Shown one piece after another: positions 13,321 to 25,000 of a DNA stretch of 64,000 nt. The stretch is from Pohlia nutans (taxonomy: Eukaryota; Streptophyta; Bryopsida; Bryales; Mniaceae). The stretch's first letter is position 1. Every line of letters starts with the position of its first letter. Position numbers and translations under genes: made by a program. The stretch spans positions 12,739,811 to 12,803,810 of the forward strand of contig CM040085.1 of NCBI GenBank assembly GCA_022496805.1, read 5' to 3'. The notes under the pieces are model-generated. The model ran no database searches. It saw only the letters and a list, made by a program, of their open reading frames with translations, and was not told where the DNA came from.

Positions 13321-14158
13321 CTCTGCAATACACTCACAAGGCTAGCTGGGCCACCGAAATGATAGATGATCCTAAAAACCTACATTTGCCATATAAAAGC
13401 TACTCCTCTAGTCTTGCGATGTTTGGCTTGATATCCACCCGGTTCATCTCGCGTCTTCATCAGTCCAGCTGCTTCCTGTATGTCTGTGAAAGTTCAGCCC
13501 TTCAAAAATACCCACATGTATACATCAGCTCCGAAACTGAACATCTTCGGCATCTTTTCTCGTGTTTCTTTTTGCATCGAGACTTACCTAAATGTAAGCT
13601 GGATCCATGAAACAAAGGTCACCCTGCTTGCGCCACAGCACTCGATCAATTTGTGAAAATCCTGTGTAACAAGCTTCACTGAATTAAGTCAGGTCCGTGG
13701 TACCTTTTGACCGTTACTGACCTAAACGTCGCGTCATACACTCCGATGAAGATATGACAACCATTGAGAATATTTTTGTCTTGCAAGAGGGTTCTCAAGC
13801 TCACACCGGAAAAGCCATTAGTTACACTTGCTATTCAAATTGAAGGACGTTAAAAGACACGCACACTTTTCAAGGACAGATGTTGAACCAAGACCAAGAG
13901 GGTTCATAAACTAGCTAAAGATCAAAAGTTCGATCATTCGACACAACAAAGTTCATACCCCTATTCGTCAGTCGTGGGCTTTTCTACCAATGCAAACATC
14001 AACACATTGCTCTGCTTTCCAATGGTTGCACGTTCAAAGTTCCAACACCATAGCTTCAAACTCAAACTGCAGGCCCCAAACCACTATTCACGAAACACAT
14101 TCACAAGAAACGGGTGCTCCAAAAAACAAGCTTAACAGAAATAGTACTTACGGCTGTA
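13321..14158. other. Upstream region of gene A
   Basis: Presumed promoter and 5' UTR of the minus-strand gene A. I see no convincing TATA box or motif cluster, and its small open frames look spurious. It ends at the TA target site of the Tc1 nest. Confidence 0.4.
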
Positions 14159-14467
14159 TACAGTGGCAACTACAAATAGTTGTACAAGAGGAGTTTTTTT
14201 TTTTAAATACTTGCCAAATCTACATGAACTCTCATAAAATAACAAGAACACAATCACAAGCACGTATAGTTGCAACAAGCATAAAACACAAAGTTTTCAA
14301 TGAAAATATGAATTAGAAAAACACACAATAATTCAAATGTGTAACAAGCCTGCACAATTCTTTATGGTCAAATTGATTTTTATTGCATATCAACTATAGA
14401 AAATAAGACTAAAAATTACTAAACACCTTTATAACTCAATGATTCAACTCATAAGCACTCACAAACA

Positions 14468-15493
14468 CTACCACCGTGTGTGGCCACCTCTTGCATGGTA
14501 GACATCAAGAGCTCTTTGAGGCATAGAGCGTATTAACTTCCTAACAACATCAGGCTCTATACCGTACCAAATTTCTTGGATCTTCTCCCATAAGTCACTT
14601 TTACTAGTTGGTTTCCTTTTAGACCTTCTCAGACGACGATCTACTTCATTCCAAAGATGTTCTATTGGATTGAGATCAGGTGATTGTGGAGGGTGTCCAA
14701 TAAGCTCAAATTTTTGAGCACGCAACCACTCTACAACATAATGTGCAGTATGCTTTGGGTCATTATCATGCTGGAAAATAACCTCATCCTCTTCTAAACC
14801 TTGCATCTGTATAGTACCCATAAGTTCCGTCTCTAAAATGTTGCGATATACATATTTATCCATCTTCCCTTCAATCAGGTGAAGCTTGCCAACTCCTTCC
14901 CAAGTCATACAACCCCAAACCATTATGTTTCCTCCTCCATGTTTGACTGTAGATTGCACATGCTGATCTAAAAGACGATCTCCACTCTTTCTCCAACAAT
15001 ACTGACGTCCATCTGAGCCAAAAAGATTGAATTTAGACTCATCAGAAAAAATGACATGAGCCCAAAACTCCCAATCTGCATGCTTGCACTTCTTTGCCCA
15101 CTGCAAACGACGTGCTCGATGTTTCTTTGTCAAAAGTGGCTTCTTGGTCTTCACGCATGCTCTCAACCCTTGCCTCCGAAGACTCCTTTTCACCGTATTA
15201 TCACTCAATTGGAAGCCCTCAGATCGTAACACTCTTCCTATAGCTGCCGCTGTGCTAGTATTTGGATCATTTAATCTCCTCACAATGCCACGGTCACCGC
15301 GTTCATCTAGAATTCTAAGTCTACCAGGTGAAGTTTTATTTGTTAGACTCTCTCTCTCACGGAACCTTCGCACTATGTCAGAAGAAGTGCTTCGAGGAAT
15401 GCCCAAAACTGCAGAAATCTGGCCATATGAGTTGCCTCGCTCATACATCTCAAGAACTGCCCTACGTTGATTCTCAGACCTTCTAGGAGCCAT
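14468..15493 (-). CDS. Tc1-family DD34E transposase (outer copy)
   Basis: A 341-residue transposase that cuts and pastes its element at TA sites. The N-terminal part (about 1-110) is a paired helix-turn-helix DNA-binding region with a GR-rich linker (SPGRLRIL). The catalytic triad is D in FSDESKFN, D in FQHDNDPKHTA and E in NPIEHLWNE; the last two are separated by 34 residues, hence DD34E. A GGG block (KHGGGNIMVWG) is typical of Tc1. The frame is intact and differs from the inner copy at one residue (Asn for Asp in ESLTNKTSPG). The insertion of the inner copy has separated this ORF from its 5' terminus and probably its promoter. Land-plant mariners are normally DD39D, so the type is notable. 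Confidence 0.95.
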   Translation of the reverse strand: MAPRRSENQRRAVLEMYERGNSYGQISAVLGIPRSTSSDIVRRFRERESLTNKTSPGRLRILDERGDRGIVRRLNDPNTSTAAAIGRVLRSEGFQLSDNTVKRSLRRQGLRACVKTKKPLLTKKHRARRLQWAKKCKHADWEFWAHVIFSDESKFNLFGSDGRQYCWRKSGDRLLDQHVQSTVKHGGGNIMVWGCMTWEGVGKLHLIEGKMDKYVYRNILETELMGTIQMQGLEEDEVIFQHDNDPKHTAHYVVEWLRAQKFELIGHPPQSPDLNPIEHLWNEVDRRLRRSKRKPTSKSDLWEKIQEIWYGIEPDVVRKLIRSMPQRALDVYHARGGHTRW

Positions 15494-15524
15494 AGTGGAT
15501 CACCAAAGGCCTCTTCAAATCATA

Positions 15525-17169
15525 CAGTGGCGACCAGAAGTCTTCGCACAGTGGCCCATCACTTCAACAGGTGTTGACTATAGCTTAGTAAGTGAGTTTA
15601 CAGGAGATTTTTTGGGTTAGCATTAATTGATACACCACATGGCACCTAATTAACATTGACTCCCCAAAACTTTGCAACTTGTAGAAATTATTCATGCAAA
15701 AATCGTGAAGGGGTGTGTACAACTTAATATGCACATCAGTTGTACACACCACTATCTTCTCATTAAAATTGCACTTGTGAGGCTTTTTGTTTTGGATTTT
15801 TTTTGTATGATTTGAAGAGGCCTTTGGTGATTCACTATGGCTCCTAGAAGGTCTGAGAATCAACGTAGGGCAGTTCTTGAGATGTATGAGCGAGGCAACT
15901 CATATGGCCAGATTTCTGCAGTTTTGGGCATTCCTCGAAGCACTTCTTCTGACATAGTGCGAAGGTTCCGTGAGAGAGAGAGTCTAACAGATAAAACTTC
16001 ACCTGGTAGACTTAGAATTCTAGATGAACGCGGTGACCGTGGCATTGTGAGGAGATTAAATGATCCAAATACTAGCACAGCGGCAGCTATAGGAAGAGTG
16101 TTACGATCTGAGGGCTTCCAATTGAGTGATAATACGGTGAAAAGGAGTCTTCGGAGGCAAGGGTTGAGAGCATGCGTGAAGACCAAGAAGCCACTTTTGA
16201 CAAAGAAACATCGAGCACGTCGTTTGCAGTGGGCAAAGAAGTGCAAGCATGCAGATTGGGAGTTTTGGGCTCATGTCATTTTTTCTGATGAGTCTAAATT
16301 CAATCTTTTTGGCTCAGATGGACGTCAGTATTGTTGGAGAAAGAGTGGAGATCGTCTTTTAGATCAGCATGTGCAATCTACAGTCAAACATGGAGGAGGA
16401 AACATAATGGTTTGGGGTTGTATGACTTGGGAAGGAGTTGGCAAGCTTCACCTGATTGAAGGGAAGATGGATAAATATGTATATCGCAACATTTTAGAGA
16501 CGGAACTTATGGGTACTATACAGATGCAAGGTTTAGAAGAGGATGAGGTTATTTTCCAGCATGATAATGACCCAAAGCATACTGCACATTATGTTGTAGA
16601 GTGGTTGCGTGCTCAAAAATTTGAGCTTATTGGACACCCTCCACAATCACCTGATCTCAATCCAATAGAACATCTTTGGAATGAAGTAGATCGTCGTCTG
16701 AGAAGGTCTAAAAGGAAACCAACTAGTAAAAGTGACTTATGGGAGAAGATCCAAGAAATTTGGTACGGTATAGAGCCTGATGTTGTTAGGAAGTTAATAC
16801 GCTCTATGCCTCAAAGAGCTCTTGATGTCTACCATGCAAGAGGTGGCCACACACGGTGGTAGTGTTTGTGAGTGCTTATGAGTTGAATCATTGAGTTATA
16901 AAGGTGTTTAGTAATTTTTAGTCTTATTTTCTATAGTTGATATGCAATAAAAATCAATTTGACCATAAAGAATTGTACAGGCTTGTTACACATTTGAATT
17001 ATTGTGTGTTTTTCTAATTCATATTTTCATTGAAAACTTTGTGTTTTATGCTTGTTGCAACTATACGTGCTTGTGATTGTGTTCTTGTTATTTTATGAGA
17101 GTTCATGTAGATTTGGCAAGTATTTAAAAAAAAAAACTCCTCTTGTACAACTATTTGTGGTTGCCACTG
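15525..17169 (+). mobile_element. Tc1-like transposon, inner intact copy (1645 bp)
   Basis: The element runs from CAGTGGCGACCAGAAG to GGTTGCCACTG and is flanked by TA at 15523-15524 and 17170-17171. It has exactly the same length as the outer copy and nearly the same sequence, but lies in opposite orientation. The combined locus is therefore a large inverted repeat. The 281-bp 5' region before an internal TA holds a second CAGTGGC at 15548 and an inverted pair of TTGTACACAC-like motifs that may be internal transposase sites. Everything needed for autonomy appears present. Confidence 0.95.
15837..16862 (+). CDS. Tc1-family DD34E transposase (inner copy)
   Basis: A 341-residue transposase with intact HTH region, GGG block and DD34E triad, as in the outer copy but with Asp in ESLTDKTSPG. 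It starts at the first ATG after the element's 5' region and ends in GGHTRW, the usual Tc1 C-terminal type. It lies within its own element with 312 bp upstream and 307 bp downstream. No frame damage is visible. Confidence 0.96.
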   Translation: MAPRRSENQRRAVLEMYERGNSYGQISAVLGIPRSTSSDIVRRFRERESLTDKTSPGRLRILDERGDRGIVRRLNDPNTSTAAAIGRVLRSEGFQLSDNTVKRSLRRQGLRACVKTKKPLLTKKHRARRLQWAKKCKHADWEFWAHVIFSDESKFNLFGSDGRQYCWRKSGDRLLDQHVQSTVKHGGGNIMVWGCMTWEGVGKLHLIEGKMDKYVYRNILETELMGTIQMQGLEEDEVIFQHDNDPKHTAHYVVEWLRAQKFELIGHPPQSPDLNPIEHLWNEVDRRLRRSKRKPTSKSDLWEKIQEIWYGIEPDVVRKLIRSMPQRALDVYHARGGHTRW

Positions 17170-17454
17170 TACAAAAAAAATCCAAAACAAAAAGCCTCAC
17201 AAGTGCAATTTTAATGAGAAGATAGTGGTGTGTACAACTGATGTGCATATTAAGTTGTACACACCCCTTCACGATTTTTGCATGAATAATTTCTACAAGT
17301 GGCAAAGTTTTGGGGAGTCAATGTTAATTAGGTGCCATGTGGTGTATCAATTAATGCTAACCCAAAAAATCTCATGTAAACTTACTTACTAAGCTATAGT
17401 CAACACCTGTTGAAGTGATGGGCCACTGTGCGAAGACTTCTGGTCGCCACTATA

Positions 17455-18269
17455 GTATGAATATCCCCGGCCAACGGTACGAACACCAACTAACGAAGCA
17501 GACGGTCTCGATCACTGCAAAAGCAAAATGAGCATGATATACATTATCCAAATCCGGATTCTTTCATTTTGCTTGGTGCCCACTGTCAGACGAAAGAGGC
17601 AGCAACTAGTATGTGCATATAAGATATATTTGCAAGGTGAGCTGAGCTTACCTTGCCATGGACTGGATCGATCACTGACGCAGCAAGCGCACTGCAGGTA
17701 TGGGTATGGCATGGCATGAGGTTGGGTAACGGTAGCTGAGCAGAGCTGAGCAGAGCGGGGCAGAAGAGCTGCGAGATGAGAGCGTCGCCATCGCTGGTGC
17801 CAGAGGAGTGAGGTGAGGAGCAGTGATTAGTGCGTCTACTGCGCGCACCCTTACCGTCAGATGACATTCAATGGTTCTACGTGTGATTGGGTTAGTAAGT
17901 TAGTAAGTTACCCCCAGGCAATTTAATTTCAAGCCCTTCAGTTAGTTGTCTTCTGATCTTCCTTCCTCCTTCCTGTCAGTTGTATTTGAAAAATGAAACT
18001 GTTACAGTATAGTACAGTACAGTGTCTTGCCCTCTGCTATCTTCTGAGCATGTACACCGGTACGCAGTAAGGTAGAGGCCCTGTATGTATGTAGGTGTCC
18101 ACCAAGGAACTTAAATCCCACCACTTGTCATTCAATCAAAAAGCTTCTACAAGTGAGGAGAATTGGAACATTTGGAATGCAATTCATCATACTTTTGTGT
18201 TTGGAAAAGCATCACCTATATGGCTACAATCACTAAGAATTTAGTTTGTTTAAATTAGTCTGTTATTGC
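17455..18269. other. Intergenic DNA right of the Tc1 nest
   Basis: No gene recognised. There is a short GC-richer stretch at about 17640-17870 with small direct repeats (GAGCAGAGCTGAGCAGAGC). Open frames here have no recognisable domain. Confidence 0.35.
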
Positions 18270-18831
18270 TTAACCCTAAACAATTTGAGAAAAAGCATCA
18301 TAAACTACTATTTAGAAGAATATTTTGGAATCTTTATACAAATGAAAGTTCTAGATTTTGAATTTTAGATTCCATTCGTACGATTTGATTCACTAATACT
18401 ATCACCAATATTTAATTATAAAATTTGAAAGTTAAATTTAAAAATTCCTTCTAAATTCAATTACAAACAAAATTTTAATATATTTTGAGTAAAATTTGTT
18501 GGAATGAATTTGAAATGAGATACTCTTAAACGTGGTGATTCTTTGAAATTTTTGTGTTTCCTAAATCTATGACCTCATTTTTGCAAGGCCACTTTTGAAC
18601 TACAGTCAATGCAATTTTGGCTTAGTCAACAACTTGGCATACTTATACATTTGTAATTTAAAAAAAATATGTAATCAAGTATGACTAAATCCAACCGTTA
18701 GATAGGACAACAACTTGATGAAGAATCTCCAAAAATTTAGATGACTTTCATCCAAGCATTGATGAGAATGTGAGAAGGGTTTGAATCCGTTAGTCATCCA
18801 CTTTCTAAACGCTCTGACGTTTAGGGGTTAA
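18270..18831. repeat. TTAA-flanked element E6
   Basis: TTAA (18270-18273) then CCCTAAACAATTTGAG. The right end is TGACGTTTAGGGG then TTAA (18828-18831). The body is 554 bp. A relative with a mutated left site (TTAGCCCC) lies at about 50607-51050. Confidence 0.7.
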
Positions 18832-18888
18832 ATGGTCCAGAAAAACAAATCGAGTCACAAAGGACCATTTAAGTCACAAGGGACTAGT

Positions 18889-19444
18889 TTAACCTCTAAA
18901 CGCTCAAACAACCATTTTCTCATCGATGCCCAAATCTAACAGGCTACCTGGAACAAAAACAAGTTTTTGAAAAAATAAAAAATATTTCAAAATATTACAT
19001 CAAGTCTACTTTCTAATGCAATTTGAATTATGTCAATCCGAGTTAAACTCTACTTAGGAGAATATTTCAAAGTGGATCACCTCAACATTGTCTTAGTGTT
19101 ATAAAATTTGCTATTAGGGAAAGTAATGATGTGCCCTCCATCATTTCTTTTGCTTTTTTGAAGTTTACACTGATAGATAAACCAACTCCAACCAATCATG
19201 CTATTTTTTTTAACTCTAAAAGTGAAAATTATACTTTAAACAAACTTTCAAAGGTTAATGCTTTTAAATTCATTAAAAAAATATCTATTGTAAAGTTATT
19301 TTTGGAAGTTTGACAGTACGGATAATTTGTAAAGATGATGCCCTACATTTTGTCTATTGAACCAAACTTCATCAAACATAGAGAAGGCACATATTATAAC
19401 ACATCTATATTTTGTTCAATATCCCTCGGGCTTTTCGGGGTTAA
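18889..19444. repeat. TTAA-flanked element E7
   Basis: TTAA (18889-18892) then CCTCTAAACGCTC. The right end is GGGCTTTTCGGGG then TTAA (19441-19444). The right 60 bases match the reversed left end of E4 at 7217. The short open frame at 19131-19313 has no recognisable domain. Confidence 0.65.
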
Positions 19445-20207
19445 AAGGACCAAATTCCTACTACAGTAGCCGGCTACATAACATTCAATAGCCTTCATGC
19501 CCATTGCCTTTCCTTCATGCACTCTGCTCATCACCATGAGCCTCCACCTATTCATTTAGTTACCAATGAAGTACTATTGGGTGTGGAATATTCTACATCA
19601 CCTACTGTAGAGCCAAGGCAAGGATAGTGCATGCTACTAAATGTTATATATCAAGATCGGCAACTCCTGCCAAATATTTTTTTTAAATTGCCAAAATTAT
19701 TTAAATATACCCTAAGATTTTTTGAATATTCTCTATAATTCTCTTTATCACCATAAATAAATAATAAATAAAATAAACAATAATCCTAAAAATTTGGGCT
19801 TCTCTTTATAGAATTATTTTTCCCCAACCCTGACGGCCGGGAACGGTAGTCTTGCAATGTGAAGCGGCCCTTACTAACAAAACTCACAAACTGAATGAGT
19901 CCGTTTCAAATTTTTGAAAAGAGACGACAGGCATTTTCTGACAGGGCCATGCTGCCCAGGGTCAGAAAAATTAATGGAACCATTGAATCAAGGAAATTAT
20001 TGGTCAGGCCTGCCGACGAATGAATGTTGATGAAGAACAATGAATGAATGTCAGTGGGTATGGATGTTGTACATCCATCCATCACAGGCACTGACAGAGA
20101 GGTGAGGGCAGTGAGGTCATTCTCACCAGATGACCAGACGGAGAGCTGAGGGCTGCCTGGAGAAAGTGCAGGCAGACAGTGCACATGTCTTAACTGCCAT
20201 CCCCATC
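19445..20207. other. Intergenic DNA, nothing identified
   Basis: Mixed-composition DNA. The 114-codon minus-strand frame at 19906-20250 has no recognisable domain and runs into the adjacent MITE, so I do not call it a gene. Confidence 0.35.
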
Positions 20208-20628
20208 TAAGGTGGTTACCCCATTCCCAACTGGCTCCTTTTACCAACACCTAGGGGCATTATCCACAATCAATGCTCCAACGGTGTTGGTTGTAGCATG
20301 AGTTACTGTTGGTAATGAGTTCTCTCTTGTTGGTTTTAGTATGTGTAAGTGTGGTTATGGATTCGTTGTTGTTGGTTCAAGCATCTTTACTGTGTGCAAT
20401 ACAAATCTTCTTTAGACAGAAAGAGGTGTACCTATATGACGTGAATGGGATGCGTCATACTTCAACTTTGAAAATTTGTAACTAATTCATTCTTCATCCA
20501 AAAATTATGTTTCAACTTGTGTTGGAATCTAATTCTTCTTATCTATCTCTAAAAAATAATACCACTAAATAATTTCAATGCCTCATATCCGTATTTCTTA
20601 TTCAGTTGGGAATGGGGTAACCACCTTA
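20208..20628. repeat. TA-flanked MITE with 24-bp inverted ends
   Basis: TA (20208-20209) then AGGTGGTTACCCCATTCCC. The other end is GGGAATGGGGTAACCACCT then TA (20627-20628). The 417-bp body has no coding capacity. TA duplication and long TIRs fit a Tc1/mariner (Stowaway-like) non-autonomous element. Confidence 0.8.
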
Positions 20629-21922
20629 CCTCTGAATCTCCAACAGCTCTCTCGGTACCTACAGCCACTTCATTAGAAACCAGGACAGGTCCTGCCCGTT
20701 CACAAATGAATTCGTTTTTTCACTTGTATCAATGTATGACCTATCTCACACAGAGCCTTGAATTTGAAATTATGCAACTCTTCAAATGGTTCCACTAGTA
20801 GAAGACCTGTTGTTTTTCGTTCCCCATTTCGTGGGAACAGTGAACAATGACTGAATATTATGCTTATATTTATGTCTTACACTCACCAGCACTACCACAG
20901 TCCATGTGTTTGACGTGATTTCATTCCTTTTCCATTTATAGTAAGTGAAAAACAACACATTTCCTACTAGTGTTTACATGTAAATGTTAAAAGGAGGAAC
21001 TCAGTGGAACTATTTTACAACAAGAAAACAAAGACTATCTGAGCCATTTGCTTAGGTTCAAGGTTGTTTGATTGTTAACCATTGAGCAGTCGTCCCTTAG
21101 CAGGACAACGATGGGTAATCCTACCTCACTGGACATCCTAATCTTGAGCAATTTAAATGTAGAAAGCTCATAGACAAGGACACTTTTGCATTGCAAGATA
21201 ACAATAGGAAATCTTATCTTTTAGTACCTTCCTATTCATGAGAGCCCGGGATGAGAGCATATTAAATATTTAAGAGAGCATATTAAAACAGGAAGCTCAT
21301 GAATGAATAGATAGGGACACTTTGATAGGTTGCACGACAACAATGGGTAATCAAGATTATCTATTCAAATAAAATAAATCCACTTGTTGGAATGACATTT
21401 CATAATAATGTAATTAAAACTATAATTATCCTTGTAAACACTTGCTCACTTACAAAGATATGGCTTCAATGACATTGCGAACACGGTCATTAACCAAAAT
21501 GTAACGAAACGTAACGTACTTACAAAGAATATATAATGTAACATAAAAAGTTAGTGTGAATAAAAAGTCAGTCGGGGTAGTTCTATAAGCAAAGCCAGAT
21601 AGTCTAAATCTCGATAGAAAGCAAGTGTTACTATAACAATGGAAGAATTAATGTTGGCAGCTCAGCCATATGCAAATGACAAAGGAATGAATGAATTCAA
21701 CACCATTGATCATAATAATTCAGGGAAAAAGAATGTCTGAAATCTTGTGGATCAGGCCACATGAATGCCACGAGGAGTGCACAATGTGTGGACCGGAGCA
21801 ACAAATGAATGAATCCTACTAAAATCAAGATCCTGACAATCAAATCAAAATTCTGACGTACAATGAAACTTCAGGAGCAACTCGTGACTACTGCCAGTGT
21901 AACAATCCAACACTAACGAAGC
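20629..21922. other. Intergenic DNA downstream of gene B
   Basis: No gene recognised. 20915-20972 duplicates 8108-8167. Several lines share short motifs such as GACAACAATGGGTAATC, which occurs in variant form three times between 21080 and 21350. Confidence 0.4.
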
Positions 21923-22092
21923 TTGATCGATCGATCGATCGAATGAATGATCGATCCAACCTTGATCGATCCATCGACTGAAATTATCGATCCAAGCTCA
22001 ACTTGATCGATCAATACAAGCTCAACTTGATCGATCAATCCAAGCTCAACTTGATCGATCGATCCAAGCTAACCTTGATCGATCGATCCAAT
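21923..22092. repeat. GATC-rich tandem repeat next to the gene B stop codon
   Basis: Repeated units of the form TTGATCGATC(GATC)CAAGCTCAAC, about 28-32 bp each, end 3 bp before the stop codon of gene B at 22096. They must lie in the 3' UTR or immediately downstream. The core TCGATCGA is self-complementary. Confidence 0.85.
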
Positions 22093-22095
22093 GAT

Positions 22096-25000
22096 CTATA
22101 ATGTGGCAGTGCCAGATTGCTCAAACGGGTTGTGAGGATCGGTGCTAGATTCGGAAGGAGGCTCGTGGGTGGGCGTGTGCGTGTGGGACGGCGTGTTTTC
22201 CTGCGAGTCTTTGTCTTTCTCGCTGCTCTGGTTCTTGTCCTCGGACAAGCTCTCGGACTGCCGAGACGCTTCGTCGCCCGTGTCGGACGAGAACGGGTGC
22301 ACATCCTCCAGCAGCGGCAGCACGTCACTCATCTTGGGGCGCCGGTCCGGTACCGCGTCCACGCATTGCATTGCAACTTGCAACATCGCCACCATCTCCT
22401 CTTCTATGTTCTGGTACCGCATGAGCTCCAAGTCGAACACCTCCGCTGTCCATTCCTCTCGCACCACCGATTGCACCCACCGCGGTAAATCGATCCCCTC
22501 GTCGTTCAATGACACTTGCGACGGTGCCTTCCCTGTCAGAAGCTCCAGCAGCAGCTGCAAAAACAATATATACCGTACATCGTTACTATTTTTGCAAAAA
22601 AAAATTAGTCTAAAATAGAACCTTTCAGTTTACATTATAAATATCTATCAGTTGCGCTTAGAGTTAAGTTCCATGGGTGAAGTACCTCACTAAAAAAACA
22701 AGTTTTCAGGGACCTCGAGGACCAATTCAAGTTCCAAATTTCAAATGAGCTTTCGAGAAAAAAGTGGTGAAGTTGTCATGAAGTATGAAGATTCTCCAGC
22801 TCAAGACTTGATGAAAAGTTCTCGTAACCAATCAAATTTGTTCATATTTCAATTCACTAAATCAAATATGTTCATTTTTCACCTCAAGCAAGTACATGGA
22901 ACGTGCACAACTTCATGGTCGGGTATGAAACAAACCCAAGTTCCACTTTCCCCTCCTCGTGCCTACTTCCATGGACAACTTCTCAAACCCATAGAACTTG
23001 GCTCTCACACCCATCCTCACATTCATGCAGCGTTTTTTCAATTAATGCCGATAAAGCACTCACATGTGCCAGTTTGATTTTTTACTGTTTGAATGATATG
23101 ACCAAACAAACATGAGTTACTTGCAGTCGAATGAATTTCTTGCAGTAGTAATTATAATTCATGGCGCTAGATGGAGGAAAGGGCTGGCAAGAAGACGTAC
23201 AACGCCAAAGCTGTAGACGTCGGACTTCTGTGTCACTTTGCGAGTCTCGGTGATCTCTGGTGCTCGGTAGCCGACGATCCGGGACGCAGCAGCGGAGGAG
23301 CTCAACAGTTGCGCCAGTCCGAAGTCGGAGATGCAAGCTTCAAGGTCTCGGTTGAGCAGGATGTTGGAAGATTTGATGTTCCCGTGCACACCTCGGGATC
23401 CTCCTTGCGCGTGGATGTACGCAAGCCCCCTCGCTGCCCCGAGTGCAATCCTCACCCTCGTCACCCAATCCAGCGGTGTCCGACTGCTCCCTCGATTCCC
23501 TGACAACACACCATGCTGGAACATATTAACCCCTAAGCGTCTAAACCGCCCAATATGCCCATCTGCATCACTGAACTTTGCGTTTCATAATGGTGTCATT
23601 TTCTCATTTTACCTCGATTTTCTGATTGCAGCAATACATCATTTTAAAGCTCTCGTTCTTTACTACAAGATCAACAGTGTCCATCGTGTCAAACTGAAGT
23701 CATTTACACACAAACAGATGGTCCAATTTTCCTACACTACAGAAAATACACAGTGGACGCTTAGGGTTAAAACAAGTGTGTCAACTTGAACATATAACAA
23801 TCAACGGTCAACCAACCATCGAACAACTTAAACATTGAATGATTTACACAAATGTATCTCCTTCACCCACCAGACTATGCACAAACTTACTGTGCACCGT
23901 ACCTACTAATGGCTAAGCACCTTGCCTTGTCTGAAATGGACATGCACTAAGTGGCTACATTAAAGTCCATAGACTCTTGGAGAATGACATGAGAATGAAG
24001 AAGATTTGCTCAGCATTTACAAAAATGTGGGAGAAAAAATATATGGAGGGATATGGTGACGAGTACTAACCGTGGAGAAGAGCAGAGAGGCTGCCCATGG
24101 GCATGTAATCATAGACAAGCAGCTTCTCGTCCTTGGAGAAGTAGAAAGCGCGCAGGGGCACGAGATTTCGATGCTGGAGTTTCCCAACAACATGAATCTG
24201 GGTTTCGAATTCCTTCCTGCCAGTGGCGACATCTTTCAACCTCTTCACCGCGAGAATCGTGCCGTCCTCCAAGACGGCCTTGTACGCCGTGCCCACGCTG
24301 CCTTTCCCCAGCACCTCCGCGGAGGCTCGCAACAAATCCTCCAGATCAAAGGAGTATCGCTTGCCTTCAATGAACACCAGCTTGGTGCGCTCCAGCTCCC
24401 CGGCTACCGAGCTCGAGTATTCCTCGCCGTGCTCCTCCACGCCTTTGTCCTTGCCTTTGTCTTTCTGGTCGTGCCCTTGCGGACCCTGCGGTCTCCACCC
24501 TCTCAGCCTCTTCCAGAAACACATGAACAGCCCGAGTATGAACAAGATCAGCAACGCCACACCACCCACGATGATGGCTGTTATTGCCCCCGACGATAAC
24601 AGCTTCCCGGAAGAAGCCCCTGGTGATGCACTGGGACCTGGAGACGGCGCTATTGTCGACGGACACAGCGTGTTCAGCGGGAACCCACATAAGCCTGGAT
24701 TGCCTAGAAACGCAGCCAGCCCGAACCTCGTCAGCGTCTCTGGAATTGGCCCGGATAAATTATTATTCGTCACCTCAAACTGCGTCAAATTCACTAAAGA
24801 AAAAGGTGGAATGCTCCCCGAGAAATTGTTGTTGTGGAGGTTTAGCATGTATAGATGCGAGAATAGACCAATCGAAGCAGGAATGCTCCCATTAAACCTG
24901 TCGTTGCCATGATAATATAACAACAAAGAGGGCTCATCAGTATTCATTGACAATGGCCGAGTATAAACAAGGAATCGTATGTAAATTAGCTCTGAGGTTC

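Larger units (their letters stand above)
14161..17452 (-). mobile_element. Tc1-like transposon, outer copy, split by a second copy
   Basis: The outer element is 14161-15522 plus 17172-17452 (with the TA at the split), 1645 bp once the insert is removed. TA flanks it at 14159-14160 and 17453-17454. Its 3' terminus (left) is CAGTGGCAACTACAAATAG. Its 5' terminus (right), read inward on the minus strand, begins with CAGTGGCGACC except that the outermost base is mutated (17452 gives T instead of C). The interruption sits at a TA dinucleotide, duplicated at 15523-15524 and 17170-17171, between the 5' UTR and the transposase ATG. Terminal identity is short (about 10 bp), while AGTTGTACA motifs recur inside both ends. 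Confidence 0.93.

Noticed and set aside
15525..15805. A separate 281-bp MITE between the two Tc1 transposase genes, with a second copy at 17172-17452
   Set aside because: It first looked TA-flanked on both sides, but the lengths show it is the 5' region of the Tc1 element itself. Both elements come to exactly 1645 bp when it is included.
14161..17452. Two Tc1 elements inserted side by side, or an assembly-made palindrome
   Set aside because: The reversed 5' region at the far right, the duplicated TA and the equal lengths fit nested insertion better. A few base differences between copies argue against a mirrored assembly error, though long reads would settle it.
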